Shown: in pieces, positions 1 through 10,186 of the stretch
How positions within the stretch are numbered: the first letter of the stretch is position 1
How the letters are laid out: each line of letters begins with the position of its first letter
NCBI GenBank assembly: GCA_963778845.1
Contig: CAVZVW010000001.1
Location: 124,001 to 188,000, forward strand
DNA length: 64,000 bases
Reading direction: 5' to 3'
Source of the DNA: CAVZVW01 sp963778845
Lineage (GTDB): Bacteria; Actinomycetota; Actinomycetes; Actinomycetales; Kineosporiaceae
Notes under the pieces: generated by a model
What the model saw: only the letters and a program-made list of their open reading frames with translations
Databases searched by the model: none
What the model was told of the DNA's origin: nothing
Position numbers and translations under genes: made by a program

Positions 1-256
1 CGACCCCGAGCCGCTGATGTTCCATGCGGAGGTCGTGCGGCGCGCCGGCACCCCCGTCGGCTACATCAGGGCGGCGTCGTACGGCCACACCCTCGGCGCA
101 GCCGTAGGGCTGGCGATGGTCGAGAACGACGGGCCGATCGACCAGGTGTGGCTCGACGCGCAGCGGTGGGACGTCGAGGTGGCCGACCGGCGCCACCCGG
201 CGACCGTGTCCCTCCGACCGCTCTACGACCCCCGGATGGAACGCATCAAGAGCTGA
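1..256 (+). CDS. C-terminal end of a GcvT-fold / dimethylglycine dehydrogenase-like protein (partial)
   Basis: Only the last 84 residues are in the window and the start lies upstream. The segment has the pattern GYIRAASYGHTLG, then AVGLAM, then SLRPLYDPR, typical of the C-terminal barrel of aminomethyltransferase (GcvT) domains fused to FAD-dependent dimethylglycine or sarcosine dehydrogenases. Such enzymes demethylate dimethylglycine or sarcosine and pass the one-carbon unit to tetrahydrofolate. This would suit the product of the betaine demethylation module further along the window, but the link is inference because the catalytic FAD half is not visible. It could also be a plain GcvT-family folate-binding protein. 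Confidence 0.72.
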   Translation, partial: DPEPLMFHAEVVRRAGTPVGYIRAASYGHTLGAAVGLAMVENDGPIDQVWLDAQRWDVEVADRRHPATVSLRPLYDPRMERIKS

Positions 257-1287
257 CCCCCGAGGCCGCCTTGAGGTCACGCCGCAGCTCCTTGGGCAGC
301 GAGAAGAGCAGGTCCTCCTCGGCGGTCACGACCTCCTCCGCCGGGCCCGTAGCCCCGCTCGCCCAGCCACGCCAGCACGTCCTGCACAAGGATCTCCGGC
401 ACCGACGCCCCTGAGGTCACACCGACGGTCGTGACGCCGTCCAGCCAGGCCGCGTCGATCTCGGCCGCCGTGTCGACCCTGTGCGCGGCGAGGGCGCCGT
501 GCTCGAGGGCGACCTCCACGAGGCGCACGGAGTTCGAGGAGTTGCTCGACCCGACGACGATCACGAGGTCGGACTCCGCCGCGATCTTCTTCACCGCCAC
601 CTGCCGGTTCTGCGTCGCGTAGCAGATGTCGTCGCTGGGCGGGTCCTGCAGCGCGGGGAACCGCTCGCGGAGCAGCTCGACCGTCGCCATGGTCTCGTCC
701 ACCGAGAGCGTGGTCTGCGAGAGCCAGACGACGCGCGCGGGGTCACGCACGACCACCGCGCCCACGTCGTCCGGGCCGTTCACGACCTGGATGTGCTGCG
801 GGGCCTCCCCCGCCGTGCCCTCGACCTCCTCGTGGCCCTGGTGGCCGACGAGGAGGATGTCGTAGTCGTCACCGGCGAAGCGGACGGCCTCCTTGTGCAC
901 CTTGGTCACGAGCGGGCACGTGGCGTCGATCGTCCGCAGGTGCCGGCGCGCGGCCTGCTCGTGCACCACGGGGGCCACACCATGCGCCGAGAAGATCACC
1001 AACGCACCCTCGGGCACCTGGTCGGTCTCGTCGACGAACACCGCACCACGGCGCTCCAAGGTCTCGACCACGTGCTTGTTGTGCACGATCTGCTTGCGCA
1101 CGTACACGGGCGGCCCGTAGTGCTCCAGCGCCTTCTCGACCGCGACGACGGCGCGGTCGACGCCGGCGCAGTAGCCCCGCGGAGCGGCCAGGAGAAGGCG
1201 CCCGCGCGGCGCGTCGTCCACCCCCGGGGTGCCGGGAAGGGTCACGGCTGCGGGCGTGGACGATCTGGGGACGAGCTTCTCGGTCAC
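246..1287 (-). CDS. ispH: 4-hydroxy-3-methylbut-2-enyl diphosphate reductase IspH (frameshift near the 3' end)
   Basis: Last step of the MEP isoprenoid pathway: HMBPP is reduced to IPP and DMAPP using a [4Fe-4S] cluster. The three cluster cysteines are in APRGYCAGV, DATCPLV and DDICYATQN, and the SSNSSNS substrate motif is present. As read, the frame runs on to 277 with an atypical Gly/Arg-rich tail. Removing one C from the GGGCCC run near 345 restores the family ending (AEEVVTAEEDLLFSLPKEL and on to a stop at 246). The start is GTG 1287, preceded by TACGAT six bases upstream and no spaced Shine-Dalgarno, so it looks leaderless. Divergent from xseA. The gene is essential in organisms that rely on this pathway, so the shift is most likely a sequencing error. 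Confidence 0.93.
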
Positions 1288-1293
1288 CTCCCC

Positions 1294-1307
1294 ATCGTAG
1301 GTACGGT
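1294..1307. promoter_or_regulatory. Back-to-back leaderless promoters for ispH and xseA
   Basis: Only 26 bases separate the two divergent starts. On the minus strand TACGAT (1299-1294) ends six bases before the ispH GTG. On the plus strand TACGGT (1302-1307) ends six bases before the xseA ATG at 1314. TANNNT at this distance is the known signature of leaderless transcription in actinobacteria. The start sites themselves are inferred. Confidence 0.5.
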
Positions 1308-1313
1308 GGCGTG

Positions 1314-2710
1314 ATGAGCCAGCCACAGCCCGGGCCGCCGCCCGGGTCGCCCTCTGGGCCGCAGGCCGGGTCGCCCTCGGGGCCGCACCCTGGCCAGGGC
1401 ACTGCGCCGGCACCCCGGCAGCTGCCTCGCACGGCCGGGCAGACCTCGCCGGAGCAGCCGTGGCCCGTGCGCATGCTCACTCTGCGGCTGGGTGACTACC
1501 TGGACAAGGCACCGGCGCTGTGGGTCGAGGGGCAGGTCGTGCAGCTCGTGCGCCGCCCGGGCCAGCCCACGTGCTACCTGACCCTGCGCGACCCCGACGT
1601 CGACATGTCGTTCCAGGTGACGGTCCACGCCCGCGTCCTGGACTCCCTTGCCGTCCCGCTCGTCGACGGCACCCGCGTCGTCCTGCACGCCCGCGCGCAG
1701 CTGTGGCCGAAGCGGGGCACCCTCAGCCTGGCCGCGGACGACATCCGCCCGGTCGGGGTGGGCGAGCTGCTCGCTCGGATCGAGCACCTGCGCCGCCTTC
1801 TCGCCGCGGAGGGCCTCTTCGCCGCCGAGCGCAAGAAGCCGCTGCCGTTCCTGCCCCGGGTCGTGGGCCTGGTGTGCGGCCGCGCGAGCGCCGCCGAGCG
1901 CGACGTGGTGGAGAACGCCCGGCGGCGCTGGGCGCAGGTGCGCTTCGACGTCCGGGCGGTCGCGATCCAGGGCCCGCAGGCCGTCACGGACATCGTCGCG
2001 GCGCTGCAGGCGTTGGACGCCGAGCCGCGGGTCGACGTCATCGTGCTCGCCCGCGGCGGCGGGTCCCTGGAGGACCTGCTGCCGTTCAGCAACGAGACCC
2101 TGCTTCGGGCCGTCGCGGCGTGCGCGCACGCCCGTGGTCAGCGCGATCGGTCACGAGGTCGACTCGCCGCTGGTGGACCACGTGGCCGACGTGCGCTGCT
2201 CCACGCCGACCGACGCCGGACGCCGCGTCGTCCCGGACGTGGCCGACGAGCTGGCTGGGGTGGCGCAGGCCCGGGCAAGGGCCGCCACGGCGTTGGTGGC
2301 TCGGCTCGAGCGCGAGCAGCAGCTCGTGGCCGCGCTGCGCGCGCGACCCGCCCTCGCCGACCCGCACCAGGTCTGGCGCAGCCGTGCCGAGCAGATCGAG
2401 GAGCTGACCCGGCGAGCCCGCCAGCGACATCTCGGCCCGGCTGGTCGCCGGGGCTGCCGACGTCGGGCATCTGCGCGACCGCGTGCGTGCCCTCTCCCCC
2501 GCCGCGACGCTCGATCGCGGGTACGCCGTGGTGCAGGACGACGCCGGCCGGGTGCTGCGCGACGCCGCGACCGTCGCGACCGGGGCGAAGCTGCGGGTCC
2601 GCCTGGCGTCCGGGGAGCTGCGAGCGCGGGCTCTGGCACCGGCCCGGGACAGCCGGGGACGGCGCCACGCCGACACCCACACCGACACCGACACCGACAG
2701 TGCACCGTAG
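1314..2710 (+). CDS. xseA: Exodeoxyribonuclease VII large subunit XseA (two frameshifts)
   Basis: Large catalytic subunit of exonuclease VII, which degrades single-stranded DNA to oligonucleotides together with XseB. An N-terminal OB-fold (WVEGQVVQLVRRPGQPTCYL) is followed by the nuclease core (VGLVCGRASAAERDV, VIVLARGGGSLEDL, VVSAIGHEVDSPL) and the end ALSPAATLDRGYAVVQ. These pieces lie in three frames. One extra base near 2125 separates RAVAAC from TPVVSAIGHE, and a second shift near 2425 separates ELTRRAR from the LRDRVRALSPAAT part. All conserved blocks are present in order, so sequencing errors are more likely than a dead gene. An in-frame GTG at 1311 directly precedes the ATG. The TAG stop at 2708-2710 also forms part of the xseB promoter box. 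Confidence 0.9.
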
Positions 2711-2713
2711 GCT
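2708..2713 (+). promoter_or_regulatory. Leaderless -10 box of xseB overlapping the xseA stop
   Basis: TAGGCT ends exactly six bases before the xseB GTG at 2720, and its first three bases are the xseA stop codon TAG. The geometry matches other starts in the window, so xseB may have its own transcript as well as being co-transcribed with xseA. Confidence 0.45.
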
Positions 2714-2719
2714 GGCGCG

Positions 2720-3046
2720 GTGAGCCCGCCGGACGCCAAGCGCGCAAATGCGCCCTCGACGGCGTCGGCGGCACACGCCGACGTCGAGAGCCTCGGTTAC
2801 GAGCAGGCGCGCGCGGAGCTCCTCGACGTCGTCCGGCGCCTGGAGGCGGGGTCGGAGACCCTCGAGGAGTCCCTGCGCCTGTGGGAGCGCGGCGAGGCGC
2901 TCGCGCGGCAGTGCGAACGCTGGCTCGCCGGCGCGCGGGCGAGCGTGGAGGCGAGCCTGGCCGCCGGTCGCGCCCGCTCCGACGGCCCGGGCGCGACCAC
3001 CGGGAGCACCCCCGAGGGCCACACCGGCTCCCACCACCCCGAGTAG
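2720..3046 (+). CDS. xseB: Exodeoxyribonuclease VII small subunit XseB
   Basis: A 108-residue protein with the XseB core GYEQARAELLDVVRRLEAG, followed by a helical segment (TLEESLRLWERGEALARQCERW). These form the small helical subunit that binds XseA to make exonuclease VII. The N-terminal 25 residues and the Gly/Thr/Ser-rich tail after the core are low complexity and outside the family domain. It starts at GTG 2720, nine bases after the xseA stop, with no Shine-Dalgarno but with TAGGCT six bases upstream. Confidence 0.93.
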   Translation: MSPPDAKRANAPSTASAAHADVESLGYEQARAELLDVVRRLEAGSETLEESLRLWERGEALARQCERWLAGARASVEASLAAGRARSDGPGATTGSTPEGHTGSHHPE

Positions 3047-3104
3047 GGCGTGGCCGACGCTCGGGCCGCGCTCGCCGCGAGCGTGGTCCTCTCCCTCCCA
3101 GCGC

Positions 3105-3686
3105 TCAGGGCTGGAGCGGGAGGCTGCGCATGAGGGTTTCCAGCTGCTCCAACGGCGCCCGGCCGGTGACCACGGTGGTCAGACCCGGCCGGCGAAGCAC
3201 GTAGCTGGTGATCCCCCGGTCGCGCCGGCTGCGGTCTATCCACTGGCGGCCGTCGACCGTGATCGTGCCGGCGGCGGCGCCGTCGGTGACCTGCGTGTTC
3301 TCCCAGGCCCTCGGGGCGTTCGCCGCCTGCTCCACCGCCGCGTAGTGGCCGTCCACCGTCAGGTAACCCACATGCCAGGCCCGAACCCCGCCGGTCCCGT
3401 CCTGCACGCGTGCGCTCGTTGCCGTCCAGTCACCCGGCAGGCCGACCGGCACCGCCGGTGCGAAGTCCAGGGCGGACGCCGCGTCGGCGGCCACGGATGC
3501 GACGTCCACGCTCACGACCGGAACCACGTTGGGCCGGGGCACCAGAAGCACCACCAGGACCACCGCGCCGACGATCACGAGCATCGTCCGCACCATGTCG
3601 CCTGCGGAGCCGCGCAGTCCCGACCGCCCTCGCTGCGCGGCCCCGCCTGCACCGGGCGCGTCGGCCTGCGTCGTGGGTTGGCTCAC
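3105..3686 (-). CDS. DUF4245 membrane-anchored protein
   Basis: A 193-residue protein with a disordered N-terminus (about 1-30), one hydrophobic helix (about 31-50, MVRTMLVIVGAVVLVVLLV) and a predicted extracytoplasmic domain ending in GRAPLEQLETLMRSLPLQP. This is the layout of the actinobacterial DUF4245 family, often found beside xseAB. The function is unknown. It is convergent with xseB. The start is taken at GTG 3686; CACGAT ends six bases before it, while the GGTGAG next to it leaves no usable ribosome spacing. Confidence 0.85.
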   Translation of the reverse strand: MSQPTTQADAPGAGGAAQRGRSGLRGSAGDMVRTMLVIVGAVVLVVLLVPRPNVVPVVSVDVASVAADAASALDFAPAVPVGLPGDWTATSARVQDGTGGVRAWHVGYLTVDGHYAAVEQAANAPRAWENTQVTDGAAAGTITVDGRQWIDRSRRDRGITSYVLRRPGLTTVVTGRAPLEQLETLMRSLPLQP

Positions 3687-3791
3687 CTCACCATCGTGGC
3701 GGTGCGGCCCGGCTCGACGCCAACCGGGCCACTAGGATCGCGCCCACCAGGCGGGACGGCGCACCGCCGAGCGATGCGTGGAGGAGGCGGC

Positions 3792-4709
3792 GTGGACGAC
3801 GTCCTGGTGGTGGGGGAAGCCCTTGTCGACATCGTCGAACGCCTCGACGGCAGCCGTGCCGAGCACCCGGGCGGCAGCCCCGCCAACGTCGCCCTCGGCC
3901 TGGCGAGGCTGGGGCGCAGAGCGAACCTGCTCACGCGCATCGGCCGCGACGACCGCGGCGAGTCGATCCGCCGACACCTGGAGGCCTCGGGGGTCATCCT
4001 GGTCGAGGGCTCGGTGACCGACGACCGGACGTCGACCGCAACAGCGCGGCTGGACGCCAGAGGGGTCGCCGCGTACGACTTCGACCTCGACTGGCACCTC
4101 GACGGTGTCCCGGACGTCACTGCCTACACCGCGCTGCACACCGGGTCGATCGCTGCCTTCCTCGCCCCCGGCGGCGACACGGTGGTCGACCTCGTGGAGT
4201 CCGCCGCCGCCAGGCTCACGGTCACCTACGACCCGAACGCCCGCCCCCGCCTGATGGGCGACCCGGCCGTCGCGCGCGCCCGCGTCGAGCGGATCGTGGC
4301 CCGGTCGCATCTGGTGAAGGTCAGCGACGAGGACCTGGCCTGGCTGGCACCGGGCGAGGACCCGGTGGACGTCGCGCGCTCCTGGCAGTCCATCGGCCCG
4401 GCCGTCGTCGTGGTCACCTACGGCGGTGAGGGCGCGACGGGGGTGTGCGACGCGGGCGTGGTCACGGTCAGCGCTCCACCCGTGACCGTGGTCGACACCG
4501 TCGGAGCCGGGGACTCGTTCATGTCGGCGCTCATCGACCACCTCGCCGGTGCGGATCTGCTCGGCTCGAACCGAGTCGAGGCACTGCGCGCGGTCAGCTG
4601 CGACCACGTGACCGACATGATCCGCCACGCCGCACGAGTGGCCTCGATCACTGTCACCAGGGCCGGCGCCGACCCGCCCACCCGGGCCGACCTCGACGCG
4701 ACCGGCTGA
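3792..4709 (+). CDS. PfkB-family carbohydrate kinase, probable fructokinase
   Basis: A 305-residue ribokinase/PfkB-fold sugar kinase. The N-terminal substrate motif is GGSPANVALGLARLG, and the C-terminal signature DTVGAGDSFMSAL carries the catalytic Asp and the anion hole. It probably phosphorylates fructose. The neighbouring amylosucrase releases fructose from sucrose and a LacI regulator lies between them, so the three look like one sucrose module. The start is GTG 3792 because GGAGGAGG stands five bases upstream; an in-frame ATG at 3774 lacks such a site. A TAGGAT at 3733-3738 could be its -10 box. The exact sugar is inferred from context. Confidence 0.85.
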   Translation: MDDVLVVGEALVDIVERLDGSRAEHPGGSPANVALGLARLGRRANLLTRIGRDDRGESIRRHLEASGVILVEGSVTDDRTSTATARLDARGVAAYDFDLDWHLDGVPDVTAYTALHTGSIAAFLAPGGDTVVDLVESAAARLTVTYDPNARPRLMGDPAVARARVERIVARSHLVKVSDEDLAWLAPGEDPVDVARSWQSIGPAVVVVTYGGEGATGVCDAGVVTVSAPPVTVVDTVGAGDSFMSALIDHLAGADLLGSNRVEALRAVSCDHVTDMIRHAARVASITVTRAGADPPTRADLDATG

Positions 4710-4724
4710 GCCTGCGCGCGGCTT

Positions 4725-4770
4725 ACCTGCCGTCACGCTGACCTGCCGTCACGCTGACCAGCCGTCAAGC
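4725..4770. repeat. Short tandem repeat between convergent genes
   Basis: The 16-base unit ACCTGCCGTCACGCTG occurs twice in a row (4725-4740, 4741-4756), followed by a degenerate third copy that runs into the end of the LacI gene. No hairpin is obvious, so it is not clearly a terminator. Confidence 0.6.
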
Positions 4771-5895
4771 AGCGGCGGGGCCCGTCGAGCCGCGCAGCAC
4801 GAGCCGTACGGGGTGCAGCACGGTCGCAGCGGCGGCCCCGGCGGCCCCGTCGGCCCCAGAAGTCATCGAAGCTGCAGCGGCCGCCGTGGCCGGCGAGTCC
4901 AGCTGCTCCACCAGCCAGCGAGCGGCAGCGGCACCCTGCGCGGCCACCGGCTGCGCGACCGTTGTCACGTCGAACGTCTCCGCCAGCTCGTGGTCGTCGA
5001 AGCCGACCACGGACACGTCGTCCGGGCAGCGCAGGCCGGATCGGCGCAGTGCCCGCAGTGCCCCGAAGGCCATCTCGTCGGACTGGCAGAACACGCCGGT
5101 CGGCCGGCCGCCAGGTTGGGAGAGCAGTGCGGTCATCGCCAGCTCGCCACCGCGCGCGGTGAAGCGGCCGTCACGCTCCCAGTCCGTGCGCGCCTCGAGA
5201 CCGGCCTCCTCCAGCGCCTCCGCGTAACCACGGGCCCGCATGCCCGGCACGCTGAAGCGCTCCGGGCCGTCGGGGTCGCCCCCGATCATCGCGATCCGGC
5301 GGTGGCCGAGGTTCACCAGGTGCCGGACCGCTTGGCGGGCGGCGGCCACGTGGTCGATCCCCTCGGTGTGCACCCCGGGCACGGGCTCGCCGACGCAGGC
5401 CAGGGGCATCCCGAGGCCACGGAAGACGTCGAGCTCGCGCTCGTCCATCGGCAGGGCCACGAAGACCACCCCGTCCACGCGGCGGCGCACCGGCAGCTCG
5501 CCGAAGAACTCCTGGCGACGGGCGGCGTCGCCCAGGACGTGGAGCACGAGGTCGTAGCCCCGCGCGCGCAGCGCCTCCTCGATGCCCCGAACGACCTCGG
5601 CGAAGTACCAGCGGCCCGCATACGGCAGCACCAGGCCCACCGACCTGATCCGGCCCGTGACCAGCCCCGAGGCCAGCGGCGATGCCGTGTACTCCAGCTC
5701 GGCGGCGGCGCGCATCACGCGTTCGCGGGTGGCGGCGGAGACGTTCGGCATGGCACGCAGCGCCCGCGAGACGGTGGCGACGGACACCCCCGCCCGCCGG
5801 GCGACGTCCACGATGCTGGACCGCGGCCGCGCCGTCCCGCCATGTGGCACGACGACGGCCGGCAGCCCCGCCTGCACGCTGGTGCTGTCCGACAC
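4765..5895 (-). CDS. LacI-family transcriptional regulator of the sucrose module
   Basis: A 376-residue regulator. The helix-turn-helix at about 27-47 reads SIVDVARRAGVSVATVSRAL, followed by the hinge region and a periplasmic-binding-protein-like sensor (VGLVLPYAGRWYFAEVVRGIE, VSVVGFDDHELAETF). An Ala-rich insertion lies near the C-terminus (about 335-360). It starts at GTG 5895 with GGGAG upstream and is divergent from amylosucrase. The 267-bp intergenic region contains a perfect 10-bp palindrome suited to a LacI protein. A role as repressor of the amylosucrase/fructokinase genes, responding to sucrose or fructose, is inferred from position. Confidence 0.88.
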   Translation of the reverse strand: MSDSTSVQAGLPAVVVPHGGTARPRSSIVDVARRAGVSVATVSRALRAMPNVSAATRERVMRAAAELEYTASPLASGLVTGRIRSVGLVLPYAGRWYFAEVVRGIEEALRARGYDLVLHVLGDAARRQEFFGELPVRRRVDGVVFVALPMDERELDVFRGLGMPLACVGEPVPGVHTEGIDHVAAARQAVRHLVNLGHRRIAMIGGDPDGPERFSVPGMRARGYAEALEEAGLEARTDWERDGRFTARGGELAMTALLSQPGGRPTGVFCQSDEMAFGALRALRRSGLRCPDDVSVVGFDDHELAETFDVTTVAQPVAAQGAAAARWLVEQLDSPATAAAAASMTSGADGAAGAAAATVLHPVRLVLRGSTGPAAA

Positions 5896-5992
5896 CTACC
5901 GCTCCCTGGACGAACCGGGCCTTGGACGAAGGCCGGGCACGACGCTTCGCCCGACCGGAACGGCCACCGTCCCACGGGGCTGTGACCCGTGA

Positions 5993-6002
5993 CAAGCGCT
6001 TG
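5993..6002. promoter_or_regulatory. Putative LacI-family operator (CAAGCGCTTG)
   Basis: A perfect palindrome with the central CG step typical of LacI/GalR operators, flanked by TGA and CACA, in the divergent region between the LacI gene and amylosucrase. It is 98 bases upstream of the LacI start. Confidence 0.55.
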
Positions 6003-6070
6003 CACAACCGACCCCCGTGTCGGGTCCACCTCGGGCCATCTGCGCACGTCACCGCGCTGGGTATGGGCCG

Positions 6071-6092
6071 GAAGCGATTTCATCCCTAGACT
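6071..6092 (+). promoter_or_regulatory. Possible amylosucrase promoter with overlapping second operator
   Basis: TAGACT (6087-6092) is a plausible -10 box. GAAGCGATTTC (6071-6081), an imperfect palindrome with a central CG like LacI-family sites, sits just upstream in the spacer, where a bound repressor would block polymerase. No clear -35 is seen. Confidence 0.35.
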
Positions 6093-6162
6093 GCGCGACG
6101 GTGTCAGCTGCGCGGGAGTGCGGTGCTCAGCCCCCGCTCCGGGACTTGGGACAGGAGGCGAC

Positions 6163-8151
6163 GTGCAGGTCGACGTCCCGGCGCTGGAACGACGAGCCCG
6201 CACGGTGCTCGAGGGCACGGCGAACCATGAGGTCACCACTCTCGTCCACCGGATCCACCGCTGGGGCCCGGACCTCCTCGACGGCCTGGAGGTGTACCGA
6301 GGCAGCGGGCAGACCCGCGACCCGGTCGGCCCCGACCTCGCCGAGAGGGTGGTCGACCTGCTGGCATCGGCCTTCACCCGGCGCCGGCCGGCGCTGCGCA
6401 CTCTCGACGACCAGCGGGTGCTTCGACCGGACTGGTTCGCCGGGCCCGACCAGGTGGGTTACGTCTGCTACGCCGACCGCTTCGGGGGCACCCTCACGGG
6501 GGTTCGCGACCGGATCGGCTACCTGCGCGAGCTCGGCGTCACGTACCTGCACCTCATGCCGGTCCTCCAGCCGCGCCAAGGCCCCGACGACGGCGGCTAC
6601 GCGGTCGCCGACTACCGCAAGGTGCGCAGCGACCTCGGCACGATGGACGACCTCGCCGACCTGGCCGACGCGCTGCACGAGAACGGCATCGCTCTCACGT
6701 TGGACCTGGTGCTCAACCACGTCGCGAAGGAGCACCCGTGGGCGCGGGCCGCCGCGCACGGCCATGCCCCGTACCGCGACTACTTCCACACCTACCCCGA
6801 CCGCACTCTGCCCGACGCCTACGAGCGCAGCCTGCCGGAGGTCTTCCCCGACTTCGCGCCCGGTAGCTTCACCTGGGAGCCGGACGTCGTCGTGCCCGGC
6901 GCGGCGCAACCGGGCGCCTGGGTCTGGACGACGTTCAACGGCTACCAGTGGGACCTGGACTGGTCCAACCCCGACGTGTTCGTCGAGATGCTCGATGTGA
7001 TCCTCACCCTGGCCGGCGTCGGTGTGGACTGCCTGCGGCTGGACGCGATCGCGTTCATCTGGAAGCGGATGGGCACCACCTGCCAGAACCAGCCCGAGGT
7101 GCACGACATCGTCCAGGCGCTGCGAGCCGCTGCCCGGATCGCCGCTCCGGCGCTGGTGTTCAAGGCCGAGGCCATCGTGTCGCCGGAGGACCTGCCGGCC
7201 TACCTCGGCAGCGGCCTTCGTGCAGGGAAGGTCTGCGACCTCGCGTACAACAACAGCCTCATGGTGCAGCTGTGGTCTGCCCTCGCGACGGCCGACACGC
7301 GCCTGACCCGGCGGGCCCTGGCCGTACCCCCGCCGAAGCCGGTGACCACTGCCTGGGGCACGTATGTACGCTGCCACGACGACATCGGCTGGGCTGTCTC
7401 GGACTCCGACGCTGCGGCCACGGGCCTGTCGGGCTTCGGCCATCGCGCATTCCTCTCCCGCTTCTACAGCGGCGACTTCCCCGGCTCCTTCGCCCGCGGG
7501 GTGGTCTTCCAGGCGAACCCGGTCACCTTGGACGCCCGGATCAGCGGCACCCTGGCCAGCCTCGCCGGCCTCGAGGTGGCGCTGCAGGAGGGCGACGACG
7601 ACCGGGTGAACCTCTCGCTGGGCCGGATCTTCCTCCTGCACGCCGTGGCCTACGGGTACGGGGGCATCCCCTTGCTGTACATGGGAGACGAGATCGCTCT
7701 GCTCAACGACAACGCCTACCTGGACGACGCCCGGCTCGCCGACGACAACCGCTGGCTGCATCGACCGTTCATGCCGTGGGCGCGGGCTGCGCTGCGCAGC
7801 GACCCGTCCACGGTCGAGGGCCGCGTCTTCTCCGGCCTGGCTCATCTCGCCCGGGTACGTGCGAGCCTGCCGTCGCTGCACGCCGGCGTCGAGAGCGTAC
7901 CGATCGACGCCGGCAACGATGCGGTCCTCGGGCTGCTGCGCCGCCACCCGGGCGGCACCATGGTGCAGCTTTACAACATGTCCGCCGGTTGGCAGCAGGT
8001 CCCTGTGGGCGCCGTGGCCGCGACCGGGCTCGCGGAGCCCTTCGAGCACCTGTCTTCGTTCGCGCCGGTCGAGGACTGGGGCGTGTACTCGATGCCGCCC
8101 TACGCCGCCTGGTGGCTGGCCCCGCGCGACGCGCGCTACCCGCGGCACTGA
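6163..8151 (+). CDS. Amylosucrase / sucrose hydrolase (GH13 subfamily 4)
   Basis: A 662-residue GH13 enzyme that uses sucrose as glucosyl donor to build alpha-1,4-glucan and release fructose (or hydrolyses sucrose). The barrel motifs are VTYLHLMPVLQ, LDLVLNHVAKEH, DCLRLDAIAF (nucleophile Asp about 294), FKAEAIV (acid/base Glu about 336) and CHDDIGW (transition-state Asp about 406). CHDDIGW and the length are characteristic of amylosucrase-type enzymes rather than ordinary amylases. No signal peptide, so probably cytoplasmic. The start is GTG 6163 with AGGAGG four bases upstream. Polymerase and hydrolase activity cannot be told apart by eye. Confidence 0.88.
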   Translation: MQVDVPALERRARTVLEGTANHEVTTLVHRIHRWGPDLLDGLEVYRGSGQTRDPVGPDLAERVVDLLASAFTRRRPALRTLDDQRVLRPDWFAGPDQVGYVCYADRFGGTLTGVRDRIGYLRELGVTYLHLMPVLQPRQGPDDGGYAVADYRKVRSDLGTMDDLADLADALHENGIALTLDLVLNHVAKEHPWARAAAHGHAPYRDYFHTYPDRTLPDAYERSLPEVFPDFAPGSFTWEPDVVVPGAAQPGAWVWTTFNGYQWDLDWSNPDVFVEMLDVILTLAGVGVDCLRLDAIAFIWKRMGTTCQNQPEVHDIVQALRAAARIAAPALVFKAEAIVSPEDLPAYLGSGLRAGKVCDLAYNNSLMVQLWSALATADTRLTRRALAVPPPKPVTTAWGTYVRCHDDIGWAVSDSDAAATGLSGFGHRAFLSRFYSGDFPGSFARGVVFQANPVTLDARISGTLASLAGLEVALQEGDDDRVNLSLGRIFLLHAVAYGYGGIPLLYMGDEIALLNDNAYLDDARLADDNRWLHRPFMPWARAALRSDPSTVEGRVFSGLAHLARVRASLPSLHAGVESVPIDAGNDAVLGLLRRHPGGTMVQLYNMSAGWQQVPVGAVAATGLAEPFEHLSSFAPVEDWGVYSMPPYAAWWLAPRDARYPRH

Positions 8152-8217
8152 CACATTCGCGCCGCGGGTCTCGGGCCTCGGCCTCGGGCCCGGGCTCGGG
8201 CCTGGCGCTCGGGCGCT

Positions 8218-8323
8218 CGGCGCGGCGGCACACCGCGCCAAACAGTCTGGTGCTGTGTGCCACCGCGCCAGTCGCTCACTGGTGCTGTGTGCCACCGCGC
8301 CAGTCGCTCACTGGTGCTGCGTG
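8218..8323. repeat. REP-like palindromic element, expanded copy
   Basis: A left unit (8218-8240, CGGCGCGGCGG...GCGCCA) and an inverted right unit (8248-8270, TGGTGCTGTGTGCC...GCGCCA) are separated by 7 bases. The right unit is then repeated directly with a 32-base period (8280-8302) and again in part (8312-8323). It belongs to the same family as the copies at 10114, 38518 and 39949. Upstream, 8165-8217 is a GGGCTC-type simple repeat. Lies between amylosucrase and fumarase. Confidence 0.8.
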
Positions 8324-8375
8324 GATAGGCTCGAGTCGGACGCGACCCGGTGCGACCACGCGCGAGGAGCCGACG

Positions 8376-10060
<1,685 letters not shown>

Positions 10061-10113
10061 CGTCGGGCTCCGCTCGAAACGGCGCACTGCGGAGCCTCAC
10101 ACCGAACCCGAAC

Positions 10114-10166
10114 TGGCGCGGCGGCACACTGCGCCAGAATGTCTGGCGCAGTGTGCCGCCGCGCCA
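10114..10166. repeat. REP-like palindromic element, perfect copy
   Basis: Two 23-base units (10114-10136 and 10144-10166) are perfect reverse complements with a 7-base loop. Each unit also begins TGGCGC and ends GCGCCA, so it can fold on its own. It lies between the convergent fumarase and MoeA-like genes, where it could also act as a bidirectional terminator, although no T-run follows. Confidence 0.85.
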
Positions 10167-10186
10167 AAGAGACGCACGGGTGGGGG

